This document shows, piece after piece, positions 55,861 through 64,000 of a stretch of 64,000 nucleotides of DNA. The DNA lies in contig NZ_FOWP01000003.1 of the NCBI RefSeq assembly GCF_900115475.1, forward strand, positions 62,001 to 126,000, read 5' to 3'. Position numbers and translations under genes: made by a program. The first letter of the stretch is position 1, and each line of letters starts with the position of its first letter. A model generated the notes under the pieces. It did not search any database and was not told the DNA's origin. It saw only the letters and a program-made list of their open reading frames with translations. Origin of the DNA: Ectopseudomonas composti. Its GTDB lineage: Bacteria; Pseudomonadota; Gammaproteobacteria; Pseudomonadales; Pseudomonadaceae.

Positions 55861-57618
55861 ATGACATCGATACTTTCTTCCCGCCAGCGCGGCGCCATGC
55901 GTCTGGCCTGGCGTTTTATCGCGCCCTATCGCGGCCGAGTAGTGGGCGCGCTACTGGCGCTGATGTTCACGGCGGCGATCACCCTGTCCATGGGCCAGGG
56001 CATCAAGCTGCTGGTGGATCAGGGCCTGGCCACACAATCACCGGCCGCGCTGCGCCAGTCCCTGCTGCTGTTCTTCGTGCTGGTATTGGCGCTGGCCTTC
56101 GGTACCTATACGCGCTTCTATCTGGTGTCGTGGATCGGCGAGCGGGTGGTGGCGGACATCCGTCGGCGGGTGTTCGATCACCTGATCGAGCTGCATCCAG
56201 GCTTCTACGAGAGCAATCGCAGCTCGGAAATCCAGTCGCGGCTGACCGCTGATACCACCTTGCTGCAATCGGTGATCGGCTCGTCGCTGTCGATGGCGCT
56301 GCGCAACCTGATCATGCTGATCGGCGGCAGCGTGCTGCTGGTGGTGACCAATCCCAAGCTCAGCGGCATCGTCCTGTTGGCCCTGCCGCTGGTGGTGGCG
56401 CCGATCCTGTTGTTTGGCCGCCGCGTGCGCGCGTTGTCGCGGCAGAGCCAGGACCGTGTGGCTGATGTTGGCAGCTACGTGGGTGAGGTGCTGGGGCAGA
56501 TCAAGACGGTGCAGGCCTACAACCACCAGAACGAGGACAAGCGCCGCTTTGGCGAATCCGCCGAGGCGGCTTTCGATGTGGCGCGCAAGCGCATTGCTCA
56601 GCGTTCGTGGTTGATCACCGTGGTTATCGTGCTGGTGCTCGGTGCGGTGGGGGTGATGCTCTGGGTCGGCGGCATGGATGTGATCGCCGGGCGTATCTCT
56701 GGCGGTGAGTTGGCAGCCTTCGTGTTCTACAGCCTGATCGTCGGCTCGTCCTTCGGCACCCTGAGCGAGGTGATCGGTGAGTTGCAACGCGCCGCAGGCG
56801 CCGCCGAGCGCATCGGCGAGCTGTTGCGTGCCAGTAACGCCATCGTCGCGCCAGAGCAGCCGCAGCATCTGCCGCAGCCGGTACAGGGGCGCATCGAGTT
56901 GCAGGGCGTGCGTTTCGCCTATCCGTCGCGCTCGGACAGCTATGCCATCGATGGCATCGACCTGCAGGTCGCGGCGGGTGAGACGCTGGCGCTGGTGGGG
57001 CCGTCCGGCGCTGGCAAGTCGACGTTGTTCGATCTGCTGCTGCGCTTCTTCGACCCGCAGGGCGGGCGCATCCTCATCGACGGCGTGCCGATTGATCAGC
57101 TCGACCCGCGTGAGCTGCGCGCCAGTTTCGCCCTGGTGTCGCAGAATCCCGCGCTGTTCTTCGGTTCGGTCGAAGACAACATTCGCTACGGTCGCCTGGA
57201 CGCGAGCCAGGCCGAGGTGGAGGCGGCTGCGCGAGCGGCGCATGCCCATGAGTTCATCCAGCGGTTGCCGCAGGGTTACCTGACTCATCTCGGCGAGGCC
57301 GGGCTGGGGCTTTCCGGCGGCCAACGTCAGCGTCTGGCCATTGCCCGAGCCTTGCTCGCCGATGCACCGATCCTGCTACTCGACGAGGCCACCAGCGCGC
57401 TGGATGCCGAGAGCGAGCACCTGATCCAGCAGGCGCTGCCATCGCTGATGGCCGGACGTACCACGCTGGTGATCGCCCATCGCCTGGCCACGGTGAAGCA
57501 GGCGGATCGCATCGCAGTGGTCGAACAGGGCCGTTTGGCTGCCATCGGCAGCCATGCCGAGCTGATCGAGAGTAGTCCGCTCTATGCGCGTTTGGCCGAG
57601 TTGCAGTTCGGTAATTAA
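55861..57618 (+). CDS. ABC exporter, fused membrane and ATPase domains (MsbA-like subfamily B)
   Basis: A 585-residue half-transporter. Six transmembrane helices occupy about residues 20-310. The ATPase domain has Walker A GPSGAGKST, signature LSGGQRQR and Walker B ILLLDEATSALD. It would act as a homodimer. It belongs to the MsbA/HlyB-like group, but a true msbA is normally linked to lpxK, so a different substrate is likely. It is the last gene of the five-gene operon, eight bases after the DoxX-like gene. Confidence 0.88.
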   Translation: MTSILSSRQRGAMRLAWRFIAPYRGRVVGALLALMFTAAITLSMGQGIKLLVDQGLATQSPAALRQSLLLFFVLVLALAFGTYTRFYLVSWIGERVVADIRRRVFDHLIELHPGFYESNRSSEIQSRLTADTTLLQSVIGSSLSMALRNLIMLIGGSVLLVVTNPKLSGIVLLALPLVVAPILLFGRRVRALSRQSQDRVADVGSYVGEVLGQIKTVQAYNHQNEDKRRFGESAEAAFDVARKRIAQRSWLITVVIVLVLGAVGVMLWVGGMDVIAGRISGGELAAFVFYSLIVGSSFGTLSEVIGELQRAAGAAERIGELLRASNAIVAPEQPQHLPQPVQGRIELQGVRFAYPSRSDSYAIDGIDLQVAAGETLALVGPSGAGKSTLFDLLLRFFDPQGGRILIDGVPIDQLDPRELRASFALVSQNPALFFGSVEDNIRYGRLDASQAEVEAAARAAHAHEFIQRLPQGYLTHLGEAGLGLSGGQRQRLAIARALLADAPILLLDEATSALDAESEHLIQQALPSLMAGRTTLVIAHRLATVKQADRIAVVEQGRLAAIGSHAELIESSPLYARLAELQFGN

Positions 57619-57625
57619 CCGCCTG

Positions 57626-58477
57626 CTAGCTCTTGGGTCTGATGGTGGCAGCTGCCCCGGCCGAGGCGACGATGATCGCGCCGACGGCCAGCCATTGGCC
57701 CCAGAGTAGTTTCTCGCCGAGAAAGGCCAGGCCGCACAGCGCGGCGACTGCCGGCTCCAGGCTCATCAGGACGCTGAAGGTACGCGCTGGCAGGCGCGTC
57801 AGGGCGACCATTTCCAGGCTGTAGGGCAGGGCGGAAGACATCACCGCAACCCCCAGGGCGATGGGCAGCAGATCGAGGCTCAGCAGGTCGGTACCGGCAT
57901 GCCAGACCCCGATAGGCAGCACCAGCAGGGCGGCTACCCAGGTGCCCAGCGCGACGGTGTGGCGGCCATGTTGGGCGCCGGCTTTCTGCCCGAAGATGAT
58001 GTACAACGACCAGCAAACGCCTGCACCGAGCGCCAGGCCTGCGCCAAGCGGGTCGATGGCGCTCTGCGTGGCGCCAGTGGGCAGCAGCATCCACAGCCCG
58101 GCGATGGCCAAGATCACCCAGACGAAATCCAGCAGGCGGCGCGAGGAGAACAGCGCAAGAGCCAGCGGGCCGGTGAACTCCAGGGCCACGGCGATGCCCA
58201 GCGGAATGCTCTGCAGCGACATGTAGAACATCAGGTTCATGCCGCCCAGCGCCAGGCCGTAGGCGAGCAGAGCATGGCACTTGCGTAGATCCAGCTTGGC
58301 TCGCCAGGGCTGCATCACCAGCGACAGGATGATCGCGCCGAGCACCAGGCGCAGCGCCGTGGTGCCTTCGGCGCCCACCAGTGGAAACAGGTTCTTGGCC
58401 AGCGACGCGCCGCTCTGGATCGAGACCATGGCCACCACGAGCAGGGCGATGGGAACGAGAAGTGCACTGCGTGGCAT
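57626..58477 (-). CDS. rhtA: RhtA-like EamA-family exporter
   Basis: A 283-residue inner-membrane protein with ten hydrophobic helices made of two EamA (DMT) repeats. ALGGMNLMFYMSLQSIPLGIA and LSLEPAVAALCGLAFLGE are typical of RhtA, the threonine/homoserine exporter. Substrate specificity is inferred. It converges on the ABC exporter with seven bases between the stops. Confidence 0.87.
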   Translation of the reverse strand: MPRSALLVPIALLVVAMVSIQSGASLAKNLFPLVGAEGTTALRLVLGAIILSLVMQPWRAKLDLRKCHALLAYGLALGGMNLMFYMSLQSIPLGIAVALEFTGPLALALFSSRRLLDFVWVILAIAGLWMLLPTGATQSAIDPLGAGLALGAGVCWSLYIIFGQKAGAQHGRHTVALGTWVAALLVLPIGVWHAGTDLLSLDLLPIALGVAVMSSALPYSLEMVALTRLPARTFSVLMSLEPAVAALCGLAFLGEKLLWGQWLAVGAIIVASAGAAATIRPKS

Positions 58478-58506
58478 GGGGCTATGTCCTGGTGCTGATC
58501 ATCAAA

Positions 58507-58532
58507 GAAAAAACCGGCCGCGAGGGCCGGTT
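58507..58532 (-). terminator. Terminator of ppnP
   Basis: AACCGGCC and GGCCGGTT with a GCGAG loop. The A-run on the plus strand gives the T-run of the minus-strand transcript. Confidence 0.82.
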
Positions 58533-58551
58533 CTTCGTGGCGCTTGGTGGC

Positions 58552-58833
58552 TTAGCGGTATTCGCAGAGGTAAGCGGTGTCCACTGCAACCTTCAGCTGG
58601 AACTTGCTGTTGGCCTCGACGGTGAACTTGCTGCCGGCCTCATAGGTGCTCCAGCTGTCGCTGCCCGGCAGTTTGACGGTCAGGGCGCCGGCGACGACAT
58701 GCATGACTTCCAGCTGGCTGGTGCCGAATTCGTATTCGCCCGGGGCCATCACGCCGATGGTGGCAGGGCCTTCAGCCATGCTGAAACCGATGGATTTGAC
58801 GGTGCCGTCGAAGTACTCGTTGACCTTGAACAT
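58552..58833 (-). CDS. ppnP: Pyrimidine/purine nucleoside phosphorylase PpnP
   Basis: A 93-residue cupin-fold enzyme (DUF1255, YaiE) that phosphorolyses various nucleosides. The start at 58833 ([16 protein letters not shown]) gives the family length and begins at the conserved N-terminus. [20 protein letters not shown] and the closing YLCEYR are diagnostic. It is a single gene between a terminator and the exonuclease. Confidence 0.94.
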   Translation of the reverse strand: MFKVNEYFDGTVKSIGFSMAEGPATIGVMAPGEYEFGTSQLEVMHVVAGALTVKLPGSDSWSTYEAGSKFTVEANSKFQLKVAVDTAYLCEYR

Positions 58834-58972
58834 CTGCGCTTCCTCTGAAGGGGTTGGAAAAATCGCCGGGAGCCATTTTAAGCGTCGTGTAGCGACGACC
58901 CGAAGGGTGGCCGCCATGGCTGGCATGGCTATAAAAGGGGCGTCAGTATGCCCAAGCGCCTTTTCTTCGTCA

Positions 58973-59521
58973 TCAGTCTTTGATGGGTAGCACCAGCGGC
59001 AGCAGGCGTGCGGTGTTGCGTGCATCCTCCAGGGCGCGATGCTGTTTTCCTTGAAATTGCATGCCGGCGAGCTGCAGCGCGCTGTGCAGGCCGACAGGGC
59101 GCTGTAATTGACGCGCCTTGGCGAAAGCCTGTTTCAGGTTGAGGTGCGGTAAATCGGCCAGCAGGCTGTGCAACTGGTGCTGACGCCATTCCTGCTCCAG
59201 CTGATGGCGGTCGTAATCGCCCCAGCTGCTCCAACCGACCAGGCGCGGTGTATGTTGCGTCAGCCAGCGTTCGAATTGGGCCCAGACTTGCGGCATTGGC
59301 GCCGCACCGTCGACATCGGCCTGGGTGATATGGGTGAGCTCGCGACAGAAGGCGGTTAGGCAGGGGCGACGCTGAGGCCTGATGAAGCGCTGAAAATGGT
59401 CGCGCTCATGACCGTCTGCTCCGACCAGGCTGGCACCGATCTCGATGATTTCCATTTCTTCCATCGCCCAGCCGCCTTCGTCGGTGGTGGCTTCCAGGTC
59501 GATGACTAGCCAATGCCCCAT
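58973..59521 (-). CDS. DEDDh 3'-5' exonuclease (ERI1/KapD-like)
   Basis: A 182-residue nuclease of the DnaQ superfamily. The first acids are in [12 protein letters not shown] (Asp8, Glu10), followed by [10 protein letters not shown] and a middle region [13 protein letters not shown]. The last motif is [14 protein letters not shown] with His and Asp of DEDDh. The substrate is probably RNA, by analogy with ERI1-like proteins, but that is not certain. Confidence 0.88.
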   Translation of the reverse strand: MGHWLVIDLEATTDEGGWAMEEMEIIEIGASLVGADGHERDHFQRFIRPQRRPCLTAFCRELTHITQADVDGAAPMPQVWAQFERWLTQHTPRLVGWSSWGDYDRHQLEQEWRQHQLHSLLADLPHLNLKQAFAKARQLQRPVGLHSALQLAGMQFQGKQHRALEDARNTARLLPLVLPIKD

Positions 59522-59533
59522 GGGCGCTCCTTA

Positions 59534-59580
59534 GAACCTGTCTGCGATCTGTTGCGCTTCGGCCCCGCTGCATTGAAAAG
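59534..59580. repeat. Partial degenerate copy of the 53-kb palindromic repeat
   Basis: GAACCTGTCTGCGATCTGTT and the following GCGCTTCGGCC, CTGCATTGAAAA follow the left arm of the element at 53067 (GAACCTG, GCTGCG, GTCGGCC, GCTGCGTTGAAA). Only one arm is recognisable. It fills part of the 180-base gap between the exonuclease and the dehydrogenase. Confidence 0.5.
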
Positions 59581-59701
59581 GTTCCTGGCGTCAGGATCAG
59601 GCTCAAGCTCTCTGAGCTAACCCGCTGGCAGTATGGAAGGCCTTTTTGGTCAGGGCAAACGTCGTGTTAGGCTCTGGCGCCTATATCTGGAGGAGGTTGG
59701 T

Positions 59702-60574
59702 ATGGCAAAGGTCGCGTTTCTCGGCTTGGGCGTCATGGGTTATCCGATGGCTGGGCATCTGGCTCGCAAGGGGCATCAGGTAACGGTCTACAACCGCTCG
59801 CCGGGCAAGGCCGAACAATGGATGGGTGAGTACGCCGGCAGCAGCGCGCCGACACCACGTGAGGCGGTGGAAGGTGCTGAGCTGGTGATGTGCTGCGTCG
59901 GCAACGATGACGACCTGCGCAACGTGATTCTCGGTGAGCAGGGCGCGTTCGCCGGCATGGCGCCGGGCGCCATCCTGGTCGACCACACCACAGCTTCGGC
60001 CGATGTCGCGCGTGAACTGGCTGCCATTGCGAGCGAGCGCGGACTGGGCTTTCTCGACGCACCGGTATCCGGCGGCCAGGCGGGTGCAGTCAATGGTGTG
60101 TTGACCGTGATGGTCGGTGGCGAAGCGCACACTTACGCTGTGGCCGAACCGGTCATCCAGAGCTACGCGCGGATGATGCGCCTGATGGGCCCGGCCGGCA
60201 GCGGCCAGCTGAGCAAGATGGTCAATCAGATCTGTATCGCCGGCCTGGTTCAGGGGCTGGCAGAGGCGCTGAACTTCGCCCAGTGCGCGGGGCTGGATGG
60301 TCATGCGGTGGTCGATGTGATCAGCAAGGGCGCGGCGCAGTCCTGGCAGATGGAGAACCGCTACAAGACCATGCTGGCCGGCGAGTTCGAGTTCGGCTTC
60401 GCGGTCGACTGGATGCGCAAGGATCTGTCGATTCTGCTCGACGAGTCGCGCCGTAATGGCGCACAACTGCCGGTGACGGCGCTGGTCGATCAGTTCTATG
60501 CCGATGTCCAGGCCATGGGCGGCGGGCGCTGGGATACTTCCAGCCTGCTGGCGCGTCTGCAGCGTAACCGCTGA
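59702..60574 (+). CDS. NAD(P)-dependent beta-hydroxyacid dehydrogenase (3-hydroxyisobutyrate dehydrogenase-like)
   Basis: A 290-residue oxidoreductase. It starts after GGAGGAGG with the Rossmann motif VAFLGLGVMGYPMAGHL. The signature LDAPVSGGQAGAVNG and the catalytic lysine region GQLSKMVNQICIAGLVQG are present. The family acts on 3-hydroxyisobutyrate, tartronate semialdehyde or related acids. The substrate here cannot be read from the sequence, and there is no neighbouring valine or glyoxylate gene. Confidence 0.9.
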   Translation: MAKVAFLGLGVMGYPMAGHLARKGHQVTVYNRSPGKAEQWMGEYAGSSAPTPREAVEGAELVMCCVGNDDDLRNVILGEQGAFAGMAPGAILVDHTTASADVARELAAIASERGLGFLDAPVSGGQAGAVNGVLTVMVGGEAHTYAVAEPVIQSYARMMRLMGPAGSGQLSKMVNQICIAGLVQGLAEALNFAQCAGLDGHAVVDVISKGAAQSWQMENRYKTMLAGEFEFGFAVDWMRKDLSILLDESRRNGAQLPVTALVDQFYADVQAMGGGRWDTSSLLARLQRNR

Positions 60575-60647
60575 TCGTGAAAGGTCTCGACGGACGGCGC
60601 GTGCCTGATTAGGATCGCCGCCGTTCGCTTCCAGCCGAGGTTGTTTC

Positions 60648-60899
60648 ATGGAGTGTCGTGCTGGCTGCGGTGCCTGTTGCATCGCGCCTTCCATCAGTTC
60701 AGCGATTCCGGGCATGCCCGATGGCAAGCCCGCCGGCGTGCGCTGCATTCATCTCGATGCCGAGTTTCTCTGTGCCATTTTCGGGCGCCCGGAGAGGCCT
60801 GCGGTGTGTGCCGGGTTCAAGGCAGAAGAGCAGCTGTGCGCCAGTGATCGTGAAAGTGCCATTCGTATGCTGGGTTGGCTGGAGCAGGCAACTGCCTGA
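60648..60899 (+). CDS. YkgJ-family cysteine cluster protein
   Basis: An 83-residue protein with eight cysteines (3, 7, 10, 11, 33, 42, 54, 64), starting MECRAGCGACCIAPS. They probably bind a metal ion or iron-sulfur cluster. No function is known. GAGG precedes the start. Confidence 0.87.
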   Translation: MECRAGCGACCIAPSISSAIPGMPDGKPAGVRCIHLDAEFLCAIFGRPERPAVCAGFKAEEQLCASDRESAIRMLGWLEQATA

Positions 60900-60965
60900 G
60901 GATATGAACCGCTTGCGGCCCATGTGGGTCGAAACGCAAACAGTCTCACCGGGAGTTGCACGAAG

Positions 60966-61565
60966 ATGATGCGTTATTCCGTTCTGGCCATGCTGTTGTG
61001 TGCGACCGCTGCCCAGGCTGCCGAAAGGCAGTGGCAGCTGGAGCGCGAAGAAGACGGTGTGAGCGTTTACCTGGCCGAGGTACCTGGGTCCAAATACAAG
61101 GCTTATCGCGGCGTGGTGACGATCAAGGGCGATCTCGCTGCGGTGCAGGCCGCGCAGGAAGATGTCACGGGTTCCTGCGCCTGGATCTTCAGCTGTCAGC
61201 AACAGCGACTGCTCGAGACCAAGGGCGATGTCAGCGAGCTGTATACCCGTTTCGAGATGCCCTGGCCGGTCAAGGCGCGTGACTCGGTGATCCAGGTGAC
61301 CACGCGCACCGACGCCGATGGCAGCATCACGCGACTGCTCAAGGCGGTGCCGGAGCGCTTGCCGGAGGAAAAGGACTTCGTGCGGGTGCAGCGCGTCGAT
61401 GGCGAGTGGCACCTCAAACCGCTGGATCAGGGCCAGGTGGAGGTGATCTACGAGGTGCATACCGAGCCAGGCGGCAGCGTGCCTTCCTGGTTGGCCAACA
61501 GTTTCGTCGTCGATGCACCATTGCAGACGCTGCAGGGCTTGCGGGCTAAGGTCGAAGGCCGCTGA
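60966..61565 (+). CDS. Exported START-domain (lipid-transfer-like) protein
   Basis: A 199-residue protein with a signal peptide (MMRYSVLAMLLCATAAQA), so it is periplasmic. The mature part is a START domain, with WQLEREEDGVSVYLAEVPGS and MPWPVKARDSVIQVTT. These domains bind lipids or other hydrophobic ligands. The ligand is unknown. Cys71 and Cys77 of GSCAWIFSCQQ might form a disulfide. It lies 66 bases downstream of the ykgJ-like gene. Confidence 0.86.
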   Translation: MMRYSVLAMLLCATAAQAAERQWQLEREEDGVSVYLAEVPGSKYKAYRGVVTIKGDLAAVQAAQEDVTGSCAWIFSCQQQRLLETKGDVSELYTRFEMPWPVKARDSVIQVTTRTDADGSITRLLKAVPERLPEEKDFVRVQRVDGEWHLKPLDQGQVEVIYEVHTEPGGSVPSWLANSFVVDAPLQTLQGLRAKVEGR

Positions 61566-61582
61566 GCTGAAAAGTCGGCAAT

Positions 61583-61613
61583 AAAAAAGGCTGCCAGATT
61601 GGCAGCCTTTTTT
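61583..61613. terminator. Bidirectional terminator between the START gene and gltA
   Basis: AAGGCTGCC and GGCAGCCTT around AGATT, flanked by A6 on the left and T6 on the right. Confidence 0.92.
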
Positions 61614-61628
61614 CGTTTCGCGGCGCTA

Positions 61629-62912
61629 TCAGTCGCGGTTGGCCGGCAGATCACGCTGCTCGTAACCGGTGTACAGCTGGCGCGGACGGCCAATCTTGTA
61701 CGGACCCGAGAGCATTTCCTTCCAGTGCGAGATCCAGCCCACGGTACGTGCGAGGGCGAAGATAACGGTGAACATCGAGGTCGGAATGCCGATGGCCTTG
61801 AGGATGATGCCCGAGTAGAAGTCCACGTTCGGGTACAGGTTGCGCTCTTTGAAGTAAGGATCGGTCAGGGCGATCTCTTCCAGACGCATGGCCAGTTCCA
61901 GTTGCGGATCGTTGGTGATGCCCAACTCGCCGAGGACTTCGTCGCAGGTCTGCTTCATCACGGTGGCGCGCGGGTCACGGTTCTTGTACACGCGGTGACC
62001 GAAGCCCATCAGTTTGAATGGATCGTTCTTGTCCTTGGCCTTGGCGATGAACTTGTCGATGTTCGACACGTCGCCGATCTCGTCGAGCATGGCCAGTACG
62101 GCTTCGTTGGCGCCGCCGTGTGCCGGGCCCCAGAGCGCGGCGATACCGGCTGCAATACAGGCGAACGGGTTGGCGCCCGAGGAGCCTGCCAGGCGTACGG
62201 TGGAAGTGGAGGCGTTCTGCTCGTGGTCGGCGTGGAGGATGAAGATCTTGTCCATCGCCTTGGCCAGCACCGGGCTGATCGGTTTGATCTCGCACGGGGT
62301 GTTGAACATCATGTGCAGGAAGTTTTCCGCGTAATTCAGGTCATTGCGCGGGTACATCATGGGCTGGCCCATGGAGTACTTGTAGGTCATGGCGGCGATG
62401 GTCGGCATCTTGGCCACCAGGCGCATGGCCGACACTTCGCGGTGCTGCGGGTTATTGATGTCCAGCGAGTCGTGATAGAAGGCGGACAGAGCGCCAACCA
62501 CGCCGCACATGATGGCCATTGGGTGGGCATCGCGGCGGAAACCGTTGAAGAAGGTCTTCAGCTGTTCGTGAACCATAGTGTGGTTCTTGATGGTGCTGAC
62601 GAACTGGGCCTTCTCTTCCTTGCTCGGCAGTTCGCCGTTGAGCAGCAGGTAGCAGGTTTCCAGGTAGTCGGACTGCTCGGCGAGTTGCTCGATCGGGTAG
62701 CCGCGGTGCAGCAGAATCCCTTTGTCGCCGTCGATATAGGTGATCTTCGACTCGCAAGAGGCGGTCGACATGAAACCAGGATCAAATGTGAACCGACCCG
62801 TGGCGGTCAGGCTCCGCACATCGATTACATCGGGACCAACAGTGCCGGTCAGAACGGGCAGTTCGACGGGGGCATTGCCCTCGATGATCAACTGCGCTTT
62901 TTTGTCAGCCAT
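61629..62912 (-). CDS. gltA: Citrate synthase (type II)
   Basis: Condenses acetyl-CoA and oxaloacetate, the entry to the TCA cycle. The start at 62912 follows AGGAGG and gives 427 residues. It is the hexameric, NADH-inhibited type of Gram-negative bacteria. Diagnostic segments include the catalytic histidine region [32 protein letters not shown], and the C-terminal [13 protein letters not shown]. It is divergent from sdhCD, another TCA unit, across a 363-base regulatory region. Confidence 0.98.
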   Translation of the reverse strand: MADKKAQLIIEGNAPVELPVLTGTVGPDVIDVRSLTATGRFTFDPGFMSTASCESKITYIDGDKGILLHRGYPIEQLAEQSDYLETCYLLLNGELPSKEEKAQFVSTIKNHTMVHEQLKTFFNGFRRDAHPMAIMCGVVGALSAFYHDSLDINNPQHREVSAMRLVAKMPTIAAMTYKYSMGQPMMYPRNDLNYAENFLHMMFNTPCEIKPISPVLAKAMDKIFILHADHEQNASTSTVRLAGSSGANPFACIAAGIAALWGPAHGGANEAVLAMLDEIGDVSNIDKFIAKAKDKNDPFKLMGFGHRVYKNRDPRATVMKQTCDEVLGELGITNDPQLELAMRLEEIALTDPYFKERNLYPNVDFYSGIILKAIGIPTSMFTVIFALARTVGWISHWKEMLSGPYKIGRPRQLYTGYEQRDLPANRD

Positions 62913-62971
62913 ATGTGGCCTCCTAGTTATGCTTGAAATCATCAGACAGCCCCCCACGCAGGGCCCGCACC

Positions 62972-62999
62972 ACTATAGTGGGATAAATCCGAAAGTCAA
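62972..62999 (-). promoter_or_regulatory. sigma-70 promoter of gltA
   Basis: On the minus strand TTGACT and TATAGT with a 16-base spacer, giving a leader of about 50 bases. Confidence 0.65.
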
Positions 63000-63113
63000 T
63001 TTGCGAGAACCCAGGCAGTAGAAGGGTTTGAACGGTATTTTCAACGAAAAAAGGCCGCTATTTACGCCATTTGTTTAAAGGCCGCAATGCGCTTTTTGGG
63101 GGAGGGCATTGCA

Positions 63114-63142
63114 TTGTCATTAGTCTGCTAACTGTCTATACT
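63114..63142 (+). promoter_or_regulatory. sigma-70 promoter of the sdh operon
   Basis: TTGTCA and TATACT with a 17-base spacer, giving a leader of about 125 bases before sdhC. The rest of the 363-base gap (62913-63275) holds the gltA promoter and an A/T-rich middle. Confidence 0.65.
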
Positions 63143-63177
63143 CTGCGGCCGACCGCCACAGGCTTTAGGGCCGTGTC

Positions 63178-63243
63178 ATGGCGGTTGTCACTCATTGGGT
63201 GATGGGTACCTTGCCAGTGCACTTCCCAACAACTTTGCCCTGA
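63178..63243 (+). other. Possible 21-codon leader peptide frame before sdhC
   Basis: An ATG with AGGG eight bases before it starts the frame MAVVTHWVMGTLPVHFPTTLP, which stops 32 bases before sdhC. No regulatory amino-acid run is present. It may be fortuitous. Confidence 0.25.
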
Positions 63244-63275
63244 TCGTTAGGGGCTCTCAGTGTGATAAAAAAGCC

Positions 63276-63650
63276 GTGAATAGCCAACGACCTGTAAACC
63301 TAGACCTTCGGACTATCAAGCTTCCGATCACCGCTTACACGTCCATTCTTCACCGTATCTCCGGTGTCATCCTCTTTGTCGGTATCGCCATTCTGCTGTT
63401 TGGCCTCGACAAGTCGCTGGCCTCCGAAGAGGGCTTCGCCCAGGTGAAAGAGTGCCTGACCAGCCCGCTGGCCAAGTTCGTGATCTGGGGTCTGTTGTCC
63501 GCTCTGCTGTACCACCTGGTGGCCGGTGTACGCCACTTGATCATGGACATGGGCATCGGTGAGACGCTGGAAGGCGGCAAGCTGGGCTCGAAAATCGTCA
63601 TCGCCGTTGCGGCGGTCGTGATCGTGCTGCTGGGGGTATGGATATGGTAA
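63276..63650 (+). CDS. sdhC: Succinate dehydrogenase cytochrome b556 subunit
   Basis: Membrane anchor of complex II that carries haem b with SdhD and binds ubiquinone. The start is taken as the GTG at 63276 (NSQRPVNLDLRTIKLP), giving 124 residues. The ribosome-binding site is poor and no ATG is near. The conserved N-terminal segment TAYTSILHRISGVILF and the haem-ligand helix LLSALLYHLVAGVRHLIMD are present, with three hydrophobic helices. It overlaps sdhD by seven bases. Confidence 0.95.
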   Translation: MNSQRPVNLDLRTIKLPITAYTSILHRISGVILFVGIAILLFGLDKSLASEEGFAQVKECLTSPLAKFVIWGLLSALLYHLVAGVRHLIMDMGIGETLEGGKLGSKIVIAVAAVVIVLLGVWIW

Positions 63651-64000
63651 CTAATGTCACGAATTTCTCGCGTTCGGGCCTCTATGACTGGATGGCTCAA
63701 CGTGTTTCTGCGGTCGTTCTCGCGGCTTACACGCTGTTTCTGCTGGGCTATGTGATCTGTAATCCGGGTATGGGCTATGCCGAGTGGCACGGTCTGTTCT
63801 CGCATACCGCAATGCGCATCTTCAGCCTGCTGGCCCTCGTTGCACTGAGTGTGCACGCCTGGGTTGGCATGTGGACCATCTCCACCGACTACCTGACGCC
63901 GATGGCGCTGGGCAAGTGGGCGACTGGTGTGCGTTTCCTGTTCCAGGCCGTGTGTGGCATCGCGATGTTCACGATGTTCGTCTGGGGCGTGCAGATTCTG
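63644..64000 (+). CDS. sdhD: Succinate dehydrogenase hydrophobic membrane anchor subunit (3' end cut)
   Basis: The second membrane subunit of complex II. Its ATG lies inside the sdhC end (ATGGTAA). The 119 codons visible to the window edge contain three hydrophobic helices, with the family strings SGLYDWMAQRVSAVVLAAY, RIFSLLALVALSVHAWVGMW and TDYLTP. The His in VHAWVG is the likely haem ligand. The gene is usually about 122 residues, so only a few codons should be missing. sdhA and sdhB are expected beyond the window. Confidence 0.94.
   Translation, partial: MVTNVTNFSRSGLYDWMAQRVSAVVLAAYTLFLLGYVICNPGMGYAEWHGLFSHTAMRIFSLLALVALSVHAWVGMWTISTDYLTPMALGKWATGVRFLFQAVCGIAMFTMFVWGVQIL

Noticed and set aside
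55861..57618. Calling the ABC exporter the lipid A flippase msbA
   Set aside because: The domain plan is similar, but the lpxK neighbour is absent and the operon partners differ, so the substrate is left open.

Overview
The window is chromosomal DNA of a gamma-proteobacterium, almost certainly a Pseudomonas. The evidence is the GC-rich codon use and several gene runs that match the order I remember from P. aeruginosa: tig-clpP-clpX-lon-hupB-ppiD, fabI with the npp peptide/nucleoside transporter, mltD-gloB-methyltransferase-rnhA-dnaQ-ldcA, crotonase-fimL-nudC, tpm/htpX/alaA/msrB, and an ATP-NAD kinase-like operon leading to gltA and sdhCD. The glycerol-type ABC transporter at the left end would fit the P. 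mendocina/oleovorans side of the genus, but that is inference. Nearly everything is core genome. I see no prophage, transposase, integron or CRISPR array.

Layout. 1-7.3 kb: the 5' part of an AcoR-like sigma-54 activator, divergent from a six-gene operon for a GlpSTPQUV-type ABC importer. The gap between them holds a -24/-12 promoter and six GTTCA repeats. 7.3-8.7 kb: folD, then tRNA-Arg(TCT), tRNA-His(GTG) and tRNA-Leu(TAG). 8.9-17.3 kb: the protein quality-control block tig, clpP, clpX, lon, hupB, ppiD, with sigma-32-like promoters before clpX and lon. 17.3-27.4 kb: a cardiolipin-synthase-like lipoprotein, fabI and the five-gene nppA1A2BCD operon. 27.5-36 kb: an HDOD-GAF protein, mltD, gloB, a methyltransferase, rnhA, dnaQ and lysine decarboxylase.

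36-48.7 kb: a dienoyl-CoA isomerase, fimL and nudC, then lipid and CoA genes on both strands (SDR, ACAD10-type kinase, SCP2, histidine phosphatase, SohB protease, YhdH/AcuI reductase, DUF4442 hotdog protein) and a TetR repressor with a double operator. 48.7-52.8 kb: tpm, htpX, a small unknown protein, alaA and msrB. 52.8-64 kb: a short conserved protein, a palindromic repeat, and an operon of ATP-NAD kinase-like, DUF1287, DCC, DoxX-like and ABC-exporter genes. It continues with rhtA, ppnP, an exonuclease, a beta-hydroxyacid dehydrogenase, a YkgJ protein, a START protein, gltA, and sdhC with a nearly complete sdhD at the right edge.

The observations most worth following are: the regulatory architecture of the glp-type operon (sigma-54 promoter, repeat array and three Crc/Hfq-type A-rich motifs at translation starts); the asymmetric ATPase pair of that transporter; the double TetR operator; the five-gene operon at 53.3-57.6 kb, whose joint function is unknown; and two copies of an interspersed palindromic repeat, one at an apparent synteny junction. 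No wholly new defence-like or mobile system is visible.
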